The position numbers and the translations under genes were made by a program. Below are positions 62,936-64,000 of a stretch of DNA of 64,000 bases, one piece after another. A model generated the notes under the pieces. It saw nothing but the letters and a program-made list of their open reading frames with translations. It was not told the DNA's origin and ran no database searches. The stretch lies in assembly GCA_003427395.1 (NCBI GenBank), contig BFEA01000031.1, positions 1,338,221 to 1,402,220 on the forward strand, written 5' to 3'. Numbering within the stretch: the first letter of the stretch is position 1; each line of letters opens with the position of its first letter. The DNA comes from Chara braunii (lineage: Eukaryota > Streptophyta > Charophyceae > Charales > Characeae).

Positions 62936-63928
62936 ACCTCGATCGAAGAAGAGGTGGATCTGGAAGGCCTGGTGAATAAACTGCTGGAAGGGCACAATGA
63001 ACTATTAAACCTGAAAGAAATCCTCGCTTCAGCTCCTAAGTTAAGAGAGATGGTGAAGGCTAGGTTATCACGCCGGAGAGTAGCCTCGGTCCGGATGGAG
63101 GATTTGATTCCCAAAGAGGCAAACTGGAGCGTGGCAGGGAGTAAAATGGACTGGAAATTCGTAGGCACAGGGTCCATTGATGTTATGATAAAAGGAAAGA
63201 TGTGTCCTGGGATGGTTGATACCGGGGCAGAAATGAATATTGTAAATGGAGAAACCGCGGTAAAATTAGGGTTGGAGGTGGATCAGAATGATTGCGGGTT
63301 TCTCAACGGAGCCAGCGGCAAGACCGGATACACCGGTGTCGCATCAAATGTGGTCATAGAAATAGGAAGAGTCAAGGTACGTACGTGCTTCTACGTTATG
63401 CCCAGCTTGGACCTTCCAATATTGCTGGGAAGGTCATTCCTGTGCAGATCTGAATCACTCATTATGAACAAGCATGACGGCACTATGTTTGTCATCTTGT
63501 GCGATCCTTCCTGTGGGAACTTCGAGGTTATCACCTGTAGGAACACAGACCCACACAACTCGAAGAACAGGCTCAATGCAGGATCTTACACGTTCGAGGA
63601 ATCTGAGAATAGGAGGAGAGAATTGGAATGGGAAGAAGAAGAAGAGGAATCAGATGATGAAGAAGCCAAAGGACTTGTATTAAGTCTAACGAATATCAGT
63701 GACGCAGTGGAACTGGTATCGGCTTATAGGATGGCTGATCCAGATGCAGTCAGGGCACTCGCAGAAAGGATCCAAGATGATCCAGAAGGGGGAAGAGTCG
63801 ATCTCGTTTACCGGCCACCTCCTTCTACTCAGATGATAGTGCCGCATGCGCCGAATGCTCAAGCTGCCGGCCAGCATTTTTTAGGGGTGGGCTCAAGCAG
63901 GGCTCCAAAAGGAGGTACAAGACGGTAG
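62936..63928 (+). CDS. pro: E5 retropepsin-like protease region
   Basis: It is in the same frame as gag, directly after TAA 62,933-62,935. The protease domain has a canonical active site GMVDTGAEMNIV (about 63,208-63,243) and PILLGRSFL (about 63,415-63,441), the expected order for an aspartic protease of LTR elements. An acidic stretch (WEEEEEESDDEE) and a Pro-rich linker follow before a TAG at 63,926-63,928. The frame continues afterwards (IRRVTLC), so pol probably follows beyond the window. An ATG at 62,954 could start it separately. The catalytic Asp is intact here, unlike the D-N-G context in E4. Confidence 0.75.
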   Translation, partial: TSIEEEVDLEGLVNKLLEGHNELLNLKEILASAPKLREMVKARLSRRRVASVRMEDLIPKEANWSVAGSKMDWKFVGTGSIDVMIKGKMCPGMVDTGAEMNIVNGETAVKLGLEVDQNDCGFLNGASGKTGYTGVASNVVIEIGRVKVRTCFYVMPSLDLPILLGRSFLCRSESLIMNKHDGTMFVILCDPSCGNFEVITCRNTDPHNSKNRLNAGSYTFEESENRRRELEWEEEEEESDDEEAKGLVLSLTNISDAVELVSAYRMADPDAVRALAERIQDDPEGGRVDLVYRPPPSTQMIVPHAPNAQAAGQHFLGVGSSRAPKGGTRR

Positions 63929-64000
63929 ATAAGAAGAGTCACCCTGTGCTAGTTCTAGTAAGTCAAGAAGAAGGGGTGTATTATGATCACGAAAGATAAT

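Overview
The window looks like repeat-rich nuclear DNA of a green plant, most likely of the streptophyte line. Four primer-binding sites (near 2,728, 14,161, 38,961 and 58,265) are complementary to the 3' end of plant-type tRNA-Asp, which ends ...CCCCGGCAACGGCGCCA. Very large Ty3/gypsy elements and AAT/ATT microsatellites also fit. A charophyte such as Chara is my best guess but is not proven. I see no certain host gene, rRNA gene or tRNA gene, and no CRISPR array.

The layout is a nested set of LTR retrotransposons, called E1 to E5 here. E1 (minus strand) runs off the left edge: an array of small ORFs (1-2,414), a PBS (2,728-2,745), then its 5' LTR from 2,750 rightward. E2 (minus) has a decayed gag (11,105-11,991), a PBS (14,161-14,179) and a putative long LTR from 14,182. 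E3 (minus) is an E1-type LTR starting at 19,522. It is split by E4, resumes at 43,329 and is recognisable to about 44,590. E4 (minus, 21,151-43,328) is complete at both ends and about 22.2 kb long, with LTRs over 4 kb. In transcription order it holds the 5' LTR (43,328-38,986), PBS, leader, a 6 kb array of small ORFs, gag-protease, RT-RNase H, integrase, a possible polypurine tract, and the 3' LTR (25,221-21,151). E5 (plus) has a PBS at 58,265, small ORFs, gag and protease, and runs off the right edge. Between 45 and 56 kb lies simple-sequence-rich DNA with repeated hairpins, duplicated blocks and many ATT arrays.

The most unusual feature is the set of small ORFs between PBS and gag. They fall into recurring protein families, here called A, B, G and D, none of which I recognise. 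They are tandemly duplicated and packed head to tail, each starting from about 40 nt before to about 50 nt after the previous stop, often with overlaps such as ATGA, TGATG or TAATG. This operon-like layout is seen in E1, E4 and E5, and families A and G also occur inside the E1/E3 LTRs. Ogre-type plant elements are known to carry an extra ORF before gag; a multiplied, coupled array is not something I know to be described.

The gag-pol frames of E4 and E5 keep one reading frame over kilobases but contain several in-frame stops. E4 also has suspect protease and integrase residues. Both therefore look like non-autonomous or recently dead copies altered mainly by point changes.
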